Assembly: GCA_051877515.1 (NCBI GenBank)
Contig: JBJEIY010000010.1
Location: 1 to 64,000, forward strand
Length of the DNA stretch: 64,000 bases
From: XBB1006 sp051877515
GTDB taxonomy: Bacteria > Bacillota > Clostridia > Lachnospirales > Lachnospiraceae
Direction: 5' to 3'
The position numbers and the translations under genes were made by a program. The notes beneath the pieces are model-generated. The model did no database searches. It was not told the origin of the DNA and saw only the letters and a program-made list of their open reading frames with translations. Shown one piece after another: positions 8,872 to 16,377 of this stretch; positions within the stretch are counted from its first letter, which is position 1, and the number at the start of each line of letters is the position of its first letter.

Positions 8872-10185
8872 ATGAATTCATTGCAGAAAATCATGCAACT
8901 CTCCAATTGGTATTATAATCAGGGGTTAGAATGTGCCCAGGTGCATAGCATCTCATCCGCTATTGAGAACCTGAAGAAGAGTCTGCATTATTATAAAAAT
9001 AATATTGAAGCCAGAAATCTATTGGGGCTTTGCTATTACGAAGTCGGAGAAAGTGTAATGGCTTTGCGGGAATGGGTGATCAGTGAGAATCTGAAGGCAG
9101 AAGAGAATCCTGCATCCACTTATATCAAGGACATTCAGCCGGAGCTTTCCAGAACCGGCAAGCTGAATGTATGTATCAAGAAGTATAACCAGGCGCTGGA
9201 ATATGCCAACAACGGCAGTGAGGATCTGGCGGTGATCCAGTTAAAAAAGGTGATCTCCACCAATCCCAAATTTATCCGGGCGCATTTGCTGCTGGCACTG
9301 ATTTACCTTCACATGGAAGAATATGTACAGGCGAAGGATGTTTTGCGCAAAGCCGGTAAGGTGGATGCCAACAATACCATGGTGCTCCGGTATTTAAAAG
9401 AAGCAAATGAACATCTTCATTCGAATGGAAAGAAGGGCAGGAAAAAGAATGTGGCAGAAGACAGCGTAGCTTATACCAGCGGAAATGCCACCATCATCCG
9501 TCCGGCCTATTTTAAAGACAATGCAACCATCGGAACCATTGTTAATATTGTGTTTGGCTTAGTGGTTGGTTTTTTGATCTCCTTCTTCCTGGTGGTTCCC
9601 GGAGTGAAACGTCAGGCTGCGGCAGACAGTGCAGCGAAGCTGGTGGAGGCAAATAATACCATTTCCACGAAGAATGTAACCATTAAGTCTTATCAGACGC
9701 AGGTGGATGAACTGACCAAACAGATGGAAGAAATGGAGAATAACAGTAGCCAGACTGAGAGCGCCATGTCTTTTTATCAGGAAATGCTAAAGGCTTATGT
9801 AGCCTATAATGACGGAGATTACGAGACCGCAGGAGAAGCCATCGCGAAAGTTGACGAAAAGGATGTAGATAGGGAATTCAAAGATGTTTTTCTCACATTA
9901 AAAGATCAGGTCAACGAAAAATACCTGAGGCTCTTGTACAGGGAGGCCTGTGATAAGTATAATCAGGCCCTGTATGAAGATGCCATAGAGATCTTTGAAA
10001 AGATCCTGAAAGCAGACGAGGAGTATTCAGACGGAGATGCGATGTACTATTGCGCACAGGCATACCGTTTAAATGGTGATAATCAGAAGGCCAGCATGTT
10101 ATATCAGAAGATCGTTGATAAGTACCCGGATACTTATAAAGCAACCAATGCGCGCAAGTATTTGGAGCAACTGACCAATCAATAG
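8872..10185 (+). CDS. TPR-repeat membrane protein
   Basis: This 437-aa protein begins with tetratricopeptide-like helices (residues about 1-185, including NLLGLCYYEVGE and RAHLLLALIYLHM). One membrane helix follows at about 224-245, then a coiled coil (about 255-300) and a second TPR block at the C-terminus, with AMYYCAQAYRLNGD. With TPR on both sides of the membrane it could be a scaffold for envelope or division proteins; that role is inference. It is the last gene of the folC operon, ending at a strong terminator. No enzyme motif is present. Confidence 0.8.
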   Translation: MNSLQKIMQLSNWYYNQGLECAQVHSISSAIENLKKSLHYYKNNIEARNLLGLCYYEVGESVMALREWVISENLKAEENPASTYIKDIQPELSRTGKLNVCIKKYNQALEYANNGSEDLAVIQLKKVISTNPKFIRAHLLLALIYLHMEEYVQAKDVLRKAGKVDANNTMVLRYLKEANEHLHSNGKKGRKKNVAEDSVAYTSGNATIIRPAYFKDNATIGTIVNIVFGLVVGFLISFFLVVPGVKRQAAADSAAKLVEANNTISTKNVTIKSYQTQVDELTKQMEEMENNSSQTESAMSFYQEMLKAYVAYNDGDYETAGEAIAKVDEKDVDREFKDVFLTLKDQVNEKYLRLLYREACDKYNQALYEDAIEIFEKILKADEEYSDGDAMYYCAQAYRLNGDNQKASMLYQKIVDKYPDTYKATNARKYLEQLTNQ

Positions 10186-10207
10186 TCGGAAAAACCATTG
10201 GATTTGC

Positions 10208-10244
10208 AAAAGACAACAGCAGGAAAGTGCTGTTGTCTTTTTTT
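10208..10244 (+). terminator. Intrinsic terminator between the TPR gene and spoIIA
   Basis: A stem of at least 12 bp (AAAGACAACAGCA with TGCTGTTGTCTTT, loop GGAAAG) is followed by a T run to 10244. It isolates the spoIIA operon from upstream transcription. I could not identify a clear sigma-H promoter between here and 10312. Confidence 0.88.
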
Positions 10245-10311
10245 ATACATGGCAAGTGAGACTGCCGGCAGGCTCATCTTGCAGGGATCATACATAGTAG
10301 GGAGGATAAAT

Positions 10312-10653
10312 ATGGAAGCAGGATATCAGGTAGAGCAGAGAATACTGCGGATCAGGGTGCCCCAGGAACTGGATCATCATGTGGCGGAACAGATCCGGTC
10401 AGAGTCGGAGAGGATCATGGATCAGCAGCAGATAAACCGGGTAGAGTTTGATTTTTCCGATACACAGTTCATGGACAGCTCCGGAATCGGGGTGATCATA
10501 GGACGGGTAAAGCGCATGCGGCAGAACGGGGGAACGGTAGCGGCCATTCATGTGTCCGGTCAGGTGTATCGGATCCTGCGAATGGCAGGACTTACGGAAG
10601 TGATCGCCATTAGCCGGAAAGAGGAAGAAACAGTGAGAGAGGAGTCAGTATGA
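10312..10653 (+). CDS. spoIIAA: Anti-sigma F factor antagonist (STAS domain)
   Basis: This 113-aa STAS-domain protein, in its dephosphorylated form, binds SpoIIAB and frees sigma F in the forespore. The phosphorylation site motif is MDSSGIGVI with S56/S57, matching Ser58 of the Bacillus protein. Start ATG 10312 follows GGGAGGATAAAT; a longer frame from 10198 would read through the terminator hairpin and is rejected. The stop codon overlaps spoIIAB by 4 nt. Order and spacing match the conserved spoIIAA-AB-sigF operon. Confidence 0.95.
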   Translation: MEAGYQVEQRILRIRVPQELDHHVAEQIRSESERIMDQQQINRVEFDFSDTQFMDSSGIGVIIGRVKRMRQNGGTVAAIHVSGQVYRILRMAGLTEVIAISRKEEETVREESV

Positions 10654-11093
10654 TGAAAGACAGAAACAGGATACGGGTGGAATTTGATGCAATCTCAGAG
10701 AACGAGAGTCTGGCCCGGGTCATTACAGGAGCATTTCTGGTACCCTATAATCCAACGGTAGAGGAAATGGAAGATGTCAAAACGGCAGTATGTGAAGCGG
10801 TGACAAATTGTATTATTCATGGTTATGAGGAAGAGCAGGGTACCATCGTACTTACCCTGGAAAAAGAAAACGGACAGGTACTTGTGGAAGTGGAAGACCG
10901 GGGGGCAGGAATTCCCGATATTGCACAGGCCATCCAGCCGCTGTTTACCACAAAACCGGAACAGGAGAGGTCCGGAATGGGTTTTACTTTTATGGAAGCT
11001 TTCATGGATGAGGTGGCGGTTGAATCCACAGTTGGAAAAGGAACCAGAGTACAGATGAAAAAGAAAATGAATCCGGCAGCTGCCAGGGAGTAG
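10650..11093 (+). CDS. spoIIAB: Anti-sigma F factor / serine kinase
   Basis: This 147-aa GHKL-fold kinase holds sigma F inactive and phosphorylates SpoIIAA. Visible motifs are the N-box in EAVTNCIIHGY, the G1 box EDRGAGI and the lid GMGFTFMEAF. It starts within the spoIIAA stop codon (ATGA overlap; the second codon is also ATG) and ends 4 nt before sigF, so stoichiometry is set by translational coupling. Confidence 0.95.
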   Translation: MMKDRNRIRVEFDAISENESLARVITGAFLVPYNPTVEEMEDVKTAVCEAVTNCIIHGYEEEQGTIVLTLEKENGQVLVEVEDRGAGIPDIAQAIQPLFTTKPEQERSGMGFTFMEAFMDEVAVESTVGKGTRVQMKKKMNPAAARE

Positions 11094-11097
11094 ACAG

Positions 11098-11811
11098 ATG
11101 CAGTGGGAGGAGCAGATCAAAAGAGCACAACAGGGGGAGGAAGAGGCTCTTCGTCAGCTGGTTTCCGATAATACAGGATTGGTGTACTCAGCCACGAAAC
11201 GTTTTTTCAACCGGGGATGCGAAACGGAAGATCTGCTGCAAATTGGAATGATTGGTTTGATCAAGGCCATCAAACGCTTTGATGTTTCCTATGGGGTTGC
11301 ATTTTCTACCTATGCAGTGCCCATGATCATAGGAGAGATCAAACGATTTCTGAGAGATGATGGGATGCTCAAGGTATCCCGTACCATCAAAGAAAACGGA
11401 TATAAAATATCCCGATGCAGGGAGAAATTGTGTCAGGAACTGGGGCGGGAACCCCGTCTTTCAGAGATTTCCGAATATCTTCATCTGAGTTGTGAGGATG
11501 TGGTACTTGCCATGGAGGCAGATTGTGAAGTAGAGTCCATTTACCGTCCGGCTTTTCAGGATGTAGAAGAGGAAAACTATATGATAGACCAGCTAAATGT
11601 AGGAAAGGACGAAAAAGAGGAAATTTTCACTTCCATATATCTTGACTGGGGATTAGAACAGCTGGAGGAGAAGGAAAGACAACTGATTGAGATGCGATAC
11701 TTTAAGGATATGACCCAGAGTCAGGTGGCAGAAAAACTGAATATGACCCAGGTTGGGGTATCCCGGATGGAAAAGAGGATCCTAAAGTTCTTGCGACAGC
11801 GTCTGGAATGA
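11098..11811 (+). CDS. sigF: RNA polymerase sigma-F factor
   Basis: This 237-aa sigma-70 family protein is the first forespore-specific sigma factor. Region 2 contains LLQIGMIGLIKAIKRFD and AFSTYAVPMIIGEIKRFLRDD; region 4 ends with the MTQSQVAEKLNMTQVGVSRMEKR helix-turn-helix (positions about 11710-11780). Its position right after spoIIAB is diagnostic. Forespore promoter-like sites in this same window (spoVA group, gpr) are probable targets of sigma F or its successor sigma G. Confidence 0.96.
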   Translation: MQWEEQIKRAQQGEEEALRQLVSDNTGLVYSATKRFFNRGCETEDLLQIGMIGLIKAIKRFDVSYGVAFSTYAVPMIIGEIKRFLRDDGMLKVSRTIKENGYKISRCREKLCQELGREPRLSEISEYLHLSCEDVVLAMEADCEVESIYRPAFQDVEEENYMIDQLNVGKDEKEEIFTSIYLDWGLEQLEEKERQLIEMRYFKDMTQSQVAEKLNMTQVGVSRMEKRILKFLRQRLE

Positions 11812-11820
11812 TGGTATACT
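11791..11820 (+). promoter_or_regulatory. Sigma-A promoter of the ABC-F gene
   Basis: TTGCGA (11791-11796), 18 nt, TATACT (11815-11820), overlapping the end of sigF. It would let the ABC-F gene be transcribed in vegetative cells independently of the spoIIA operon. Confidence 0.5.
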
Positions 11821-11876
11821 GGGAGTGCTGAAAAGGGCGGCAGCGCCTTGAGAAACGAGATGCCGGGAGGATACCA

Positions 11877-13433
11877 ATGAGTATATTAAATGTAGAACAC
11901 TTAACCCATGGATTCGGAGACCGTGCTATTTTTGAGGACGTGTCCTTCCGACTGCTGAAGGGAGAACATATAGGGCTGGTGGGTGCCAACGGAGAAGGAA
12001 AATCCACTTTTATGAATATTATAACCAATAAACTGATGCCGGATGAAGGCACCATTACCTGGGCAAAAAATGTCCGGGTGGGGTATCTGGATCAGCATAC
12101 CGTGTTGGAAAAGGGAATGACCATCGGAAGCGTGCTGGCCTCTGCTTTTGACTTTCTCTACGAAATGGAAGAGAAAATGAACCAAATCTGTGATACTTTG
12201 GGAGAATTGCCACCGGAGGAGATGGATGCGGCAATGGAAGAGCTTGGTACCATTCAGGATCTTTTGACCATGCATGATTTTTACATGATCGATGCCAAGG
12301 TGGAAGAAGTGGCAAGAGCTTTGGGGCTGTCGGATCTGGGCCTGGATAAAGACGTGACGGATCTTTCCGGTGGCCAGCGTACCAAGGTGTTGATGGGCAA
12401 GCTTTTGCTGGAAAAACCGGATATCCTGCTGTTGGATGAGCCTACCAACTATTTGGATGCAGAGCATATTGAGTGGCTGAAACGTTATTTAAATGAGTAT
12501 GAAAATGCATTCATTTTAATCTCCCATGATGTGCCTTTCTTAAACAGTGTGGTGAACCTTATTTATCATATGGAGAATAAGAGTCTGGACCGTTATGTGG
12601 GAGACTATGACAAATTCTTAGAAGTCTATGAGATGAAGAAAGCCCAGCTGGAGGCAGCATATAATAAGCAGCAGAAAGAAATTGCGGATCTGAAGGACTT
12701 TGTGGCCCGTAACAAAGCCCGGGTGGCTACCCGGAATATGGCCATGTCCCGGCAGAAGAAGTTAGATAAAATGGACAAGATCGAACTGGCGGCAGAAAGG
12801 CCGAAACCGGAATTTCATTTCCAGACAGACCGCGCCCCGGGACGATATATTTTTACCACGAAGCAGCTGGTGATCGGATACGAGGAACCGTTGTCTTCTC
12901 CACTGGATCTTACGATGGAAAGGGGACAGAAGGTGGTGCTTACCGGTGCTAACGGGATTGGCAAGACCACTCTTTTAAAAAGCATTCTGGGTCTCATCCC
13001 GGCCTTAAGCGGGGAGGTAGAGCTGGGCGATTATTTGAGTATCGGCTATTTTGAACAGGAAATGGACCAGAATGTGGGCACCACCTGTATTGAAGAGATC
13101 TGGCAGGAATTCCCCTCCATGACCCAGTACGAGGTACGTTCCGCCCTGGCCAAATGCGGTCTTACCACCAAGCACATCGAAAGCCTGGTGCGGGTACTTA
13201 GCGGAGGAGAGCAGGCAAAGGTGCGACTGTGTAAACTCATTAACCGTCCAAGTAACATTTTATTGCTGGACGAGCCCACCAACCATCTGGATGTGGATGC
13301 CAAGGAAGAATTGAAACGGGCTTTGACGGAATACAAGGGCAGTATCCTGATGGTGTGCCATGAACCGGATTTCTACGAAGGTTTTGCCACGGATATCTGG
13401 GACTGCACCAGGTGGACTACGAAGTTGAGTTAG
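11877..13433 (+). CDS. ABC-F family ATPase (two ABC domains, no membrane part)
   Basis: This 518-aa soluble protein has two nucleotide-binding domains: Walker A GANGEGKST and GANGIGKTT, signatures LSGGQRTKV and LSGGEQAKV, and Walker B LLLDEPTNYLD and LLLDEPTNHLD. A charged linker (about residues 245-310) is typical of ABC-F proteins, which act on the ribosome. Related factors rescue stalled ribosomes or give ribosome protection; a housekeeping YkpA/YbiT-type role is more likely here because the setting is chromosomal with no resistance genes nearby. GGGAGG precedes the ATG. The stop is 15 nt before the S1-domain gene. Confidence 0.9.
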   Translation: MSILNVEHLTHGFGDRAIFEDVSFRLLKGEHIGLVGANGEGKSTFMNIITNKLMPDEGTITWAKNVRVGYLDQHTVLEKGMTIGSVLASAFDFLYEMEEKMNQICDTLGELPPEEMDAAMEELGTIQDLLTMHDFYMIDAKVEEVARALGLSDLGLDKDVTDLSGGQRTKVLMGKLLLEKPDILLLDEPTNYLDAEHIEWLKRYLNEYENAFILISHDVPFLNSVVNLIYHMENKSLDRYVGDYDKFLEVYEMKKAQLEAAYNKQQKEIADLKDFVARNKARVATRNMAMSRQKKLDKMDKIELAAERPKPEFHFQTDRAPGRYIFTTKQLVIGYEEPLSSPLDLTMERGQKVVLTGANGIGKTTLLKSILGLIPALSGEVELGDYLSIGYFEQEMDQNVGTTCIEEIWQEFPSMTQYEVRSALAKCGLTTKHIESLVRVLSGGEQAKVRLCKLINRPSNILLLDEPTNHLDVDAKEELKRALTEYKGSILMVCHEPDFYEGFATDIWDCTRWTTKLS

Positions 13434-13447
13434 AGAAGGAGGGTACC

Positions 13448-14350
13448 ATGATGGAAAGCATGAAAGATTATGAAAGAGAGTTAGAGCGATCCTTTCGGAA
13501 AATCCAAGTCGGCGACATCATTTCAGGCGTCGTAATCGGTGTAAATGAAGAGGAAGTGATCCTGGATCTGAATTACTACACGCAGGGTGTGATCAAAGCC
13601 GACAATCTTAGCAATGATCCCGATTTTTCCATTCTGAACGATGTTCAGGTTGGTGATGAGATTGAGGCAACGGTAGTTCGCCTTGATGACGGTAACGGAA
13701 ACATGGAATTGTCCAGGAAGGAAGCCAACGATGTTTTGGCATGGGATAAGCTTTCCGAGATGATGGAGGCTGAGAAGGTTGTCAAAGTAAGAATCAAAGA
13801 GAGCGTAAATGCTGGAGTAGTTACTTATTTAGAAGGAATCCGGGGCTTTATTCCGGCATCCCAGATTTCAACGGATTATGTGGAGGATCCCTCATCCTGG
13901 GTGGGAAAAGACATCGAGGTAAAAATAATCACTGTTGATAAAGAGAAGGAGAAGCTTGTTTTATCCGGTAGAGTTGTTGCAAGAGAGAAACAGGAAGAAG
14001 AGCGAAATCACAAGATTTCCATGTTGGTGCCGGGCAGCATTGTGGAAGGTGTTGTGGAATCCATTATGCCATATGGAGCCTTTGTAAGTTTAGGAAACGG
14101 ACTCAATGGTCTGGTTCATATTTCCCAAATTTGCCAGAAAAGGATCTCCTCGCCACATGAAGTGCTGAAAGAAGGCCAGAAGGTGAAGGCCAAAATTTTA
14201 AATACCAACGATCATAAGATCAGTCTTAGTATGAAAGCATTAGAAGAGGAAATGGTGGACACTGAGGATGCAGGAGAAGTGGAGGAATATATTTCGGAAG
14301 AGAGTGCATCCACAAGTCTTGGCAGCCTGCTTTCCAATCTGAAGTTATAA
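13448..14350 (+). CDS. S1 RNA-binding domain protein (ribosomal protein S1-like)
   Basis: About 300 residues with three consecutive S1/OB domains at roughly 16-95, 103-180 and 193-270; the last, containing GSIVEGVVESIMPYGAFVSL, is the best match. The C-terminal 30 residues are acidic. It is shorter than E. coli S1 (six domains) and resembles the truncated S1-like proteins of Firmicutes, so it may help mRNA binding by the 30S subunit. AAGGAGGG serves either ATG 13448 or the adjacent ATG 13451. Close coupling to the ABC-F gene suggests a shared ribosome-related operon. Confidence 0.85.
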   Translation: MMESMKDYERELERSFRKIQVGDIISGVVIGVNEEEVILDLNYYTQGVIKADNLSNDPDFSILNDVQVGDEIEATVVRLDDGNGNMELSRKEANDVLAWDKLSEMMEAEKVVKVRIKESVNAGVVTYLEGIRGFIPASQISTDYVEDPSSWVGKDIEVKIITVDKEKEKLVLSGRVVAREKQEEERNHKISMLVPGSIVEGVVESIMPYGAFVSLGNGLNGLVHISQICQKRISSPHEVLKEGQKVKAKILNTNDHKISLSMKALEEEMVDTEDAGEVEEYISEESASTSLGSLLSNLKL

Positions 14351-14390
14351 TGAAAAAGAGTTCAATCCAGTTCCGCGATCAGCGGTTACA

Positions 14391-14417
14391 AAAGAGTCGC
14401 AAAGCGGCTCTTTTTTT
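14391..14417 (+). terminator. Intrinsic terminator after the S1 gene
   Basis: Stem AAGAGTCGC (14392-14400) pairs with GCGGCTCTT (14404-14412, one G-T pair) and runs into a T tract to 14417. Confidence 0.85.
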
Positions 14418-14464
14418 CGTCGAAAAACGACACAGGAAAGTGCGTCTTCAATTCTAAACAATTC

Positions 14465-14494
14465 GTATAAAAACCCCAAATTAGGAAAACACTA
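14465..14494 (+). promoter_or_regulatory. Candidate sigma-G/F promoter of the spoVAA-AB-AC group
   Basis: GTATA (14465-14469), 18 nt, AACACTA (14488-14494). Known sigma-G sites have a G(H)ATR -35 and a CATNNTA-like -10 about 17-18 nt apart; the -35 is perfect and the -10 matches at the conserved A, T and A. The same layout recurs before spoVAD, spoVAE, the Asp-rich lipoprotein and gpr. Confidence 0.5.
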
Positions 14495-14526
14495 CTACAG
14501 AACAATAGAGAATCGAGGAAGTTTAT

Positions 14527-14658
14527 ATGCGAAGAAAATGGTATCGTATCAGCCTCATCTTTTTTCTGATGGTGATCTTGCTGGGAAGTTTCTGGTATAT
14601 AAGGTCGCAGGATAAAAGTGCCCGGATGTCCGAAGGGACACTGGTAATGGCACAGTAA
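14527..14658 (+). CDS. Small single-span membrane protein, 43 aa, first gene of the spoVA group
   Basis: An ATG at 14527 behind CGAGGAAG opens a 43-residue protein with a basic N-terminus and one hydrophobic helix (about residues 8-25), ending at TAA 14656-14658. It lies between the candidate forespore promoter and spoVAA, 11 nt before the latter, so it should be co-expressed with the SpoVA channel proteins. I do not recognise it by name. A structural or assembly role at the spore inner membrane is only inference from position. Confidence 0.6.
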   Translation: MRRKWYRISLIFFLMVILLGSFWYIRSQDKSARMSEGTLVMAQ

Positions 14659-14669
14659 AAGGAGGCTGT

Positions 14670-15317
14670 ATGAGCGAGGAAAAAGAAAAGAAAAAAGCAC
14701 CTACGGTATATCTGTGTTTGGAACGCAATAGTCTGGTGCCGAATCCGCAGGTGAAGCTTAGCGATATTGCTACCGTGCTATGTGCAGATAAGGTATTGCA
14801 GCGCAAGGTGGGACAGCTTACCGTACTTAATATGCAGGATTATGATCATCCGGTACAGGTATTGTCTGTTATGAAAATCATGGAAGATATCCAGAAAGAG
14901 TTCGGGGATCTTACCATGAACAGTATAGGAGAGACGGATGGTGTGGTGGAACTGGAGTTTAAAAAAGAAAACAAATCCGCCCAGTACATCAAAACTGTTT
15001 TTGTGGCACTGGTGCTGTTTTTCGGTGCCGCATTTACCATCATGTCTTTTCACGGGGATATTGGGATACAGGATATGTTCGGGCGGTTGTATCGTCAGAT
15101 GACAGGAGAAAACGGTGGTCCGGTAACCATACTGGAGATAAGCTACAGTATCGGGATCCTTGTTGGCGTTATGGTATTTTTCAACCATATCGGAAAGAAA
15201 AAAGTAACCCGTGATCCTACACCGATCCAGGTTCAGATGCGGGAATATGAGAAAACCGTGGACGAAACTTTTATAGAAAATACAGGACGAAAGGGAAGTA
15301 AGATCGATGTCAGCTAG
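14670..15317 (+). CDS. spoVAA: Stage V sporulation protein AA
   Basis: This 215-aa protein has a soluble N-terminal part of about 105 residues (starting with the VYLCLERN stretch) and two membrane helices at about 108-126 and 150-170. The family belongs to the SpoVA machinery that moves Ca-dipicolinate into the forespore and releases it at germination. GGAGG lies 7 nt before the ATG. Its 3' end overlaps spoVAB by 11 nt, which supports coupled translation. Confidence 0.9.
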   Translation: MSEEKEKKKAPTVYLCLERNSLVPNPQVKLSDIATVLCADKVLQRKVGQLTVLNMQDYDHPVQVLSVMKIMEDIQKEFGDLTMNSIGETDGVVELEFKKENKSAQYIKTVFVALVLFFGAAFTIMSFHGDIGIQDMFGRLYRQMTGENGGPVTILEISYSIGILVGVMVFFNHIGKKKVTRDPTPIQVQMREYEKTVDETFIENTGRKGSKIDVS

Positions 15318-15729
15318 GATACTTTTGGGAGTGATAGGACTGTGTTCCGGGGTTGCGGTAGCCGTTGCAGTAACCTCCTTTGCGGCGGCTGTGGGTGTAT
15401 ATCCGAGGCTTGCGGCCAAAAGCCATGGTGCAAAGCATATGCTGATGTTTGAAACGATGGCACAGATAGGGATTTTTACGGGAGCAATCCTGACCCTGTT
15501 TGATGTGAAACTGCCATGGTGCTCTTTTTTACTCCCTCTCTGGGGGTTTTTCATGGGAAATTATGTGGGATGTCTGATCATGGCATTGGCAGAAATCCTG
15601 GAGGCTTTTCCCATCATGTTCCGGCGGTTGCATATTAAGGAGGGACTGCCCTGGCTGGTAACAAGCATTGCATTGGGGAAAGCCTGTGGAAGTATCTATT
15701 ATTTTGCCATGCAGATGTGGAAAAAATGA
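15307..15729 (+). CDS. spoVAB: Stage V sporulation protein AB
   Basis: A 140-aa membrane protein with four predicted helices and the typical GLCSGVAVAVAV...VYPRLAAKSHGAK N-terminal region. It is part of the SpoVA complex in the spore inner membrane. It overlaps spoVAA by 11 nt and is followed 14 nt later by spoVAC. Confidence 0.9.
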   Translation: MSARILLGVIGLCSGVAVAVAVTSFAAAVGVYPRLAAKSHGAKHMLMFETMAQIGIFTGAILTLFDVKLPWCSFLLPLWGFFMGNYVGCLIMALAEILEAFPIMFRRLHIKEGLPWLVTSIALGKACGSIYYFAMQMWKK

Positions 15730-15743
15730 AGGAGAGTGAATCT

Positions 15744-16202
15744 ATGAATGAACAGCGCAGAAATGAAATCTATGAGGAAAAAGTTAAACAGGCCACCCCT
15801 ACCCATAATCTTTGGTGTAATATGGCCAAGGCCTTTCTGGTGGGAGGCATCATCTGTGATATTGGACAGCTGATCTTAAATCTTTTACAGCAGAATGGTG
15901 TGGCAGAGAAGGATGCATATAGCTGGACCGGTGTGATTCTGGTATTTGTAAGTGTCATTCTTACCGGTCTGAACATCTATCCGTCCTTTGCGGCCTTTGG
16001 CGGTGCGGGAGCCCTGGTGCCGATCACCGGATTTGCCAATGGCGTGGCTTCCTCCGCCATCGAGTATAAGAAAGAAGGACAGGTCTTCGGCATCGGCGCT
16101 AAAATTTTTACCATTGCAGGACCGGTCATCTTATATGGAATTGTTACCAGCTGGGCATTGGGAATGATCTACTGGTGCCTGAAATGCTGGAATGTTGTAT
16201 AA
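15744..16202 (+). CDS. spoVAC: Stage V sporulation protein AC (mechanosensitive channel subunit)
   Basis: This 152-aa membrane protein carries conserved stretches GGIICDIGQLI, YPSFAAFGGAGALVPITGFAN and a C-terminal helix. In Bacillus, SpoVAC has channel activity during Ca-dipicolinate release. ATG 15744, not the earlier in-frame ATG at 15717 inside spoVAB, is preferred because AAGGAGAG (about 15728-15735) precedes it. Normally spoVAD would follow at once; here spoVAD lies 3.7 kb further on, beyond an unrelated transporter gene, pckA and niaR. Confidence 0.94.
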   Translation: MNEQRRNEIYEEKVKQATPTHNLWCNMAKAFLVGGIICDIGQLILNLLQQNGVAEKDAYSWTGVILVFVSVILTGLNIYPSFAAFGGAGALVPITGFANGVASSAIEYKKEGQVFGIGAKIFTIAGPVILYGIVTSWALGMIYWCLKCWNVV

Positions 16203-16232
16203 AATCTATTCTGTGATACAATACCTTATCTC

Positions 16233-16260
16233 TTGATTTTTTCCTTTAATATGATATACT
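16233..16260 (+). promoter_or_regulatory. Sigma-A promoter of the PfoR-like gene
   Basis: TTGATT (16233-16238), 16 nt, TATACT (16255-16260). It gives a leader of about 110 nt before the ATG at 16378. Confidence 0.65.
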
Positions 16261-16315
16261 GTGGTTTGACTGACAAGACAGCTGACAACACAAAAGCTGT
16301 GACTGTCGTGATAAC

Positions 16316-16358
16316 CCCGGGTCGGGCAGGCAGAAGCCTGCCACAAGCAGGAACCGGG
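16316..16358 (+). other. Structured 5' leader hairpin of the PfoR-like gene
   Basis: An outer stem CCCGG (16316-16320) / CCGGG (16354-16358) encloses a perfect 7-bp hairpin GGCAGGC (16325-16331) / GCCTGCC (16336-16342) with loop AGAA. A weaker stem ACAGCT / AGCTGT lies at 16278-16300. There is no T tract, so it is not a terminator. It sits just upstream of the ribosome binding site and may control translation or stability. It matches no riboswitch class I can recall. Confidence 0.4.
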
Positions 16359-16377
16359 ACACAGAAAGGAATACAGT

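Noticed and set aside
11901..12467. Minus-strand frame of 188 codons opposite the ABC-F gene
   Set aside because: It overlaps the first ABC domain with all its motifs; no start signal and no coherent domain.
13340..13433. Possible frameshift or truncation at the end of the ABC-F gene
   Set aside because: The C-terminal Trp-Thr-Thr-Lys type ending is usual for this group and both ABC domains are complete.
14778..15554. Long minus-strand open frame of 258 codons opposite spoVAA/spoVAB
   Set aside because: The + strand genes are recognisable SpoVA proteins with good ribosome binding sites; the minus frame is Cys/His-rich with no recognisable motif, so it is a by-product of codon bias.
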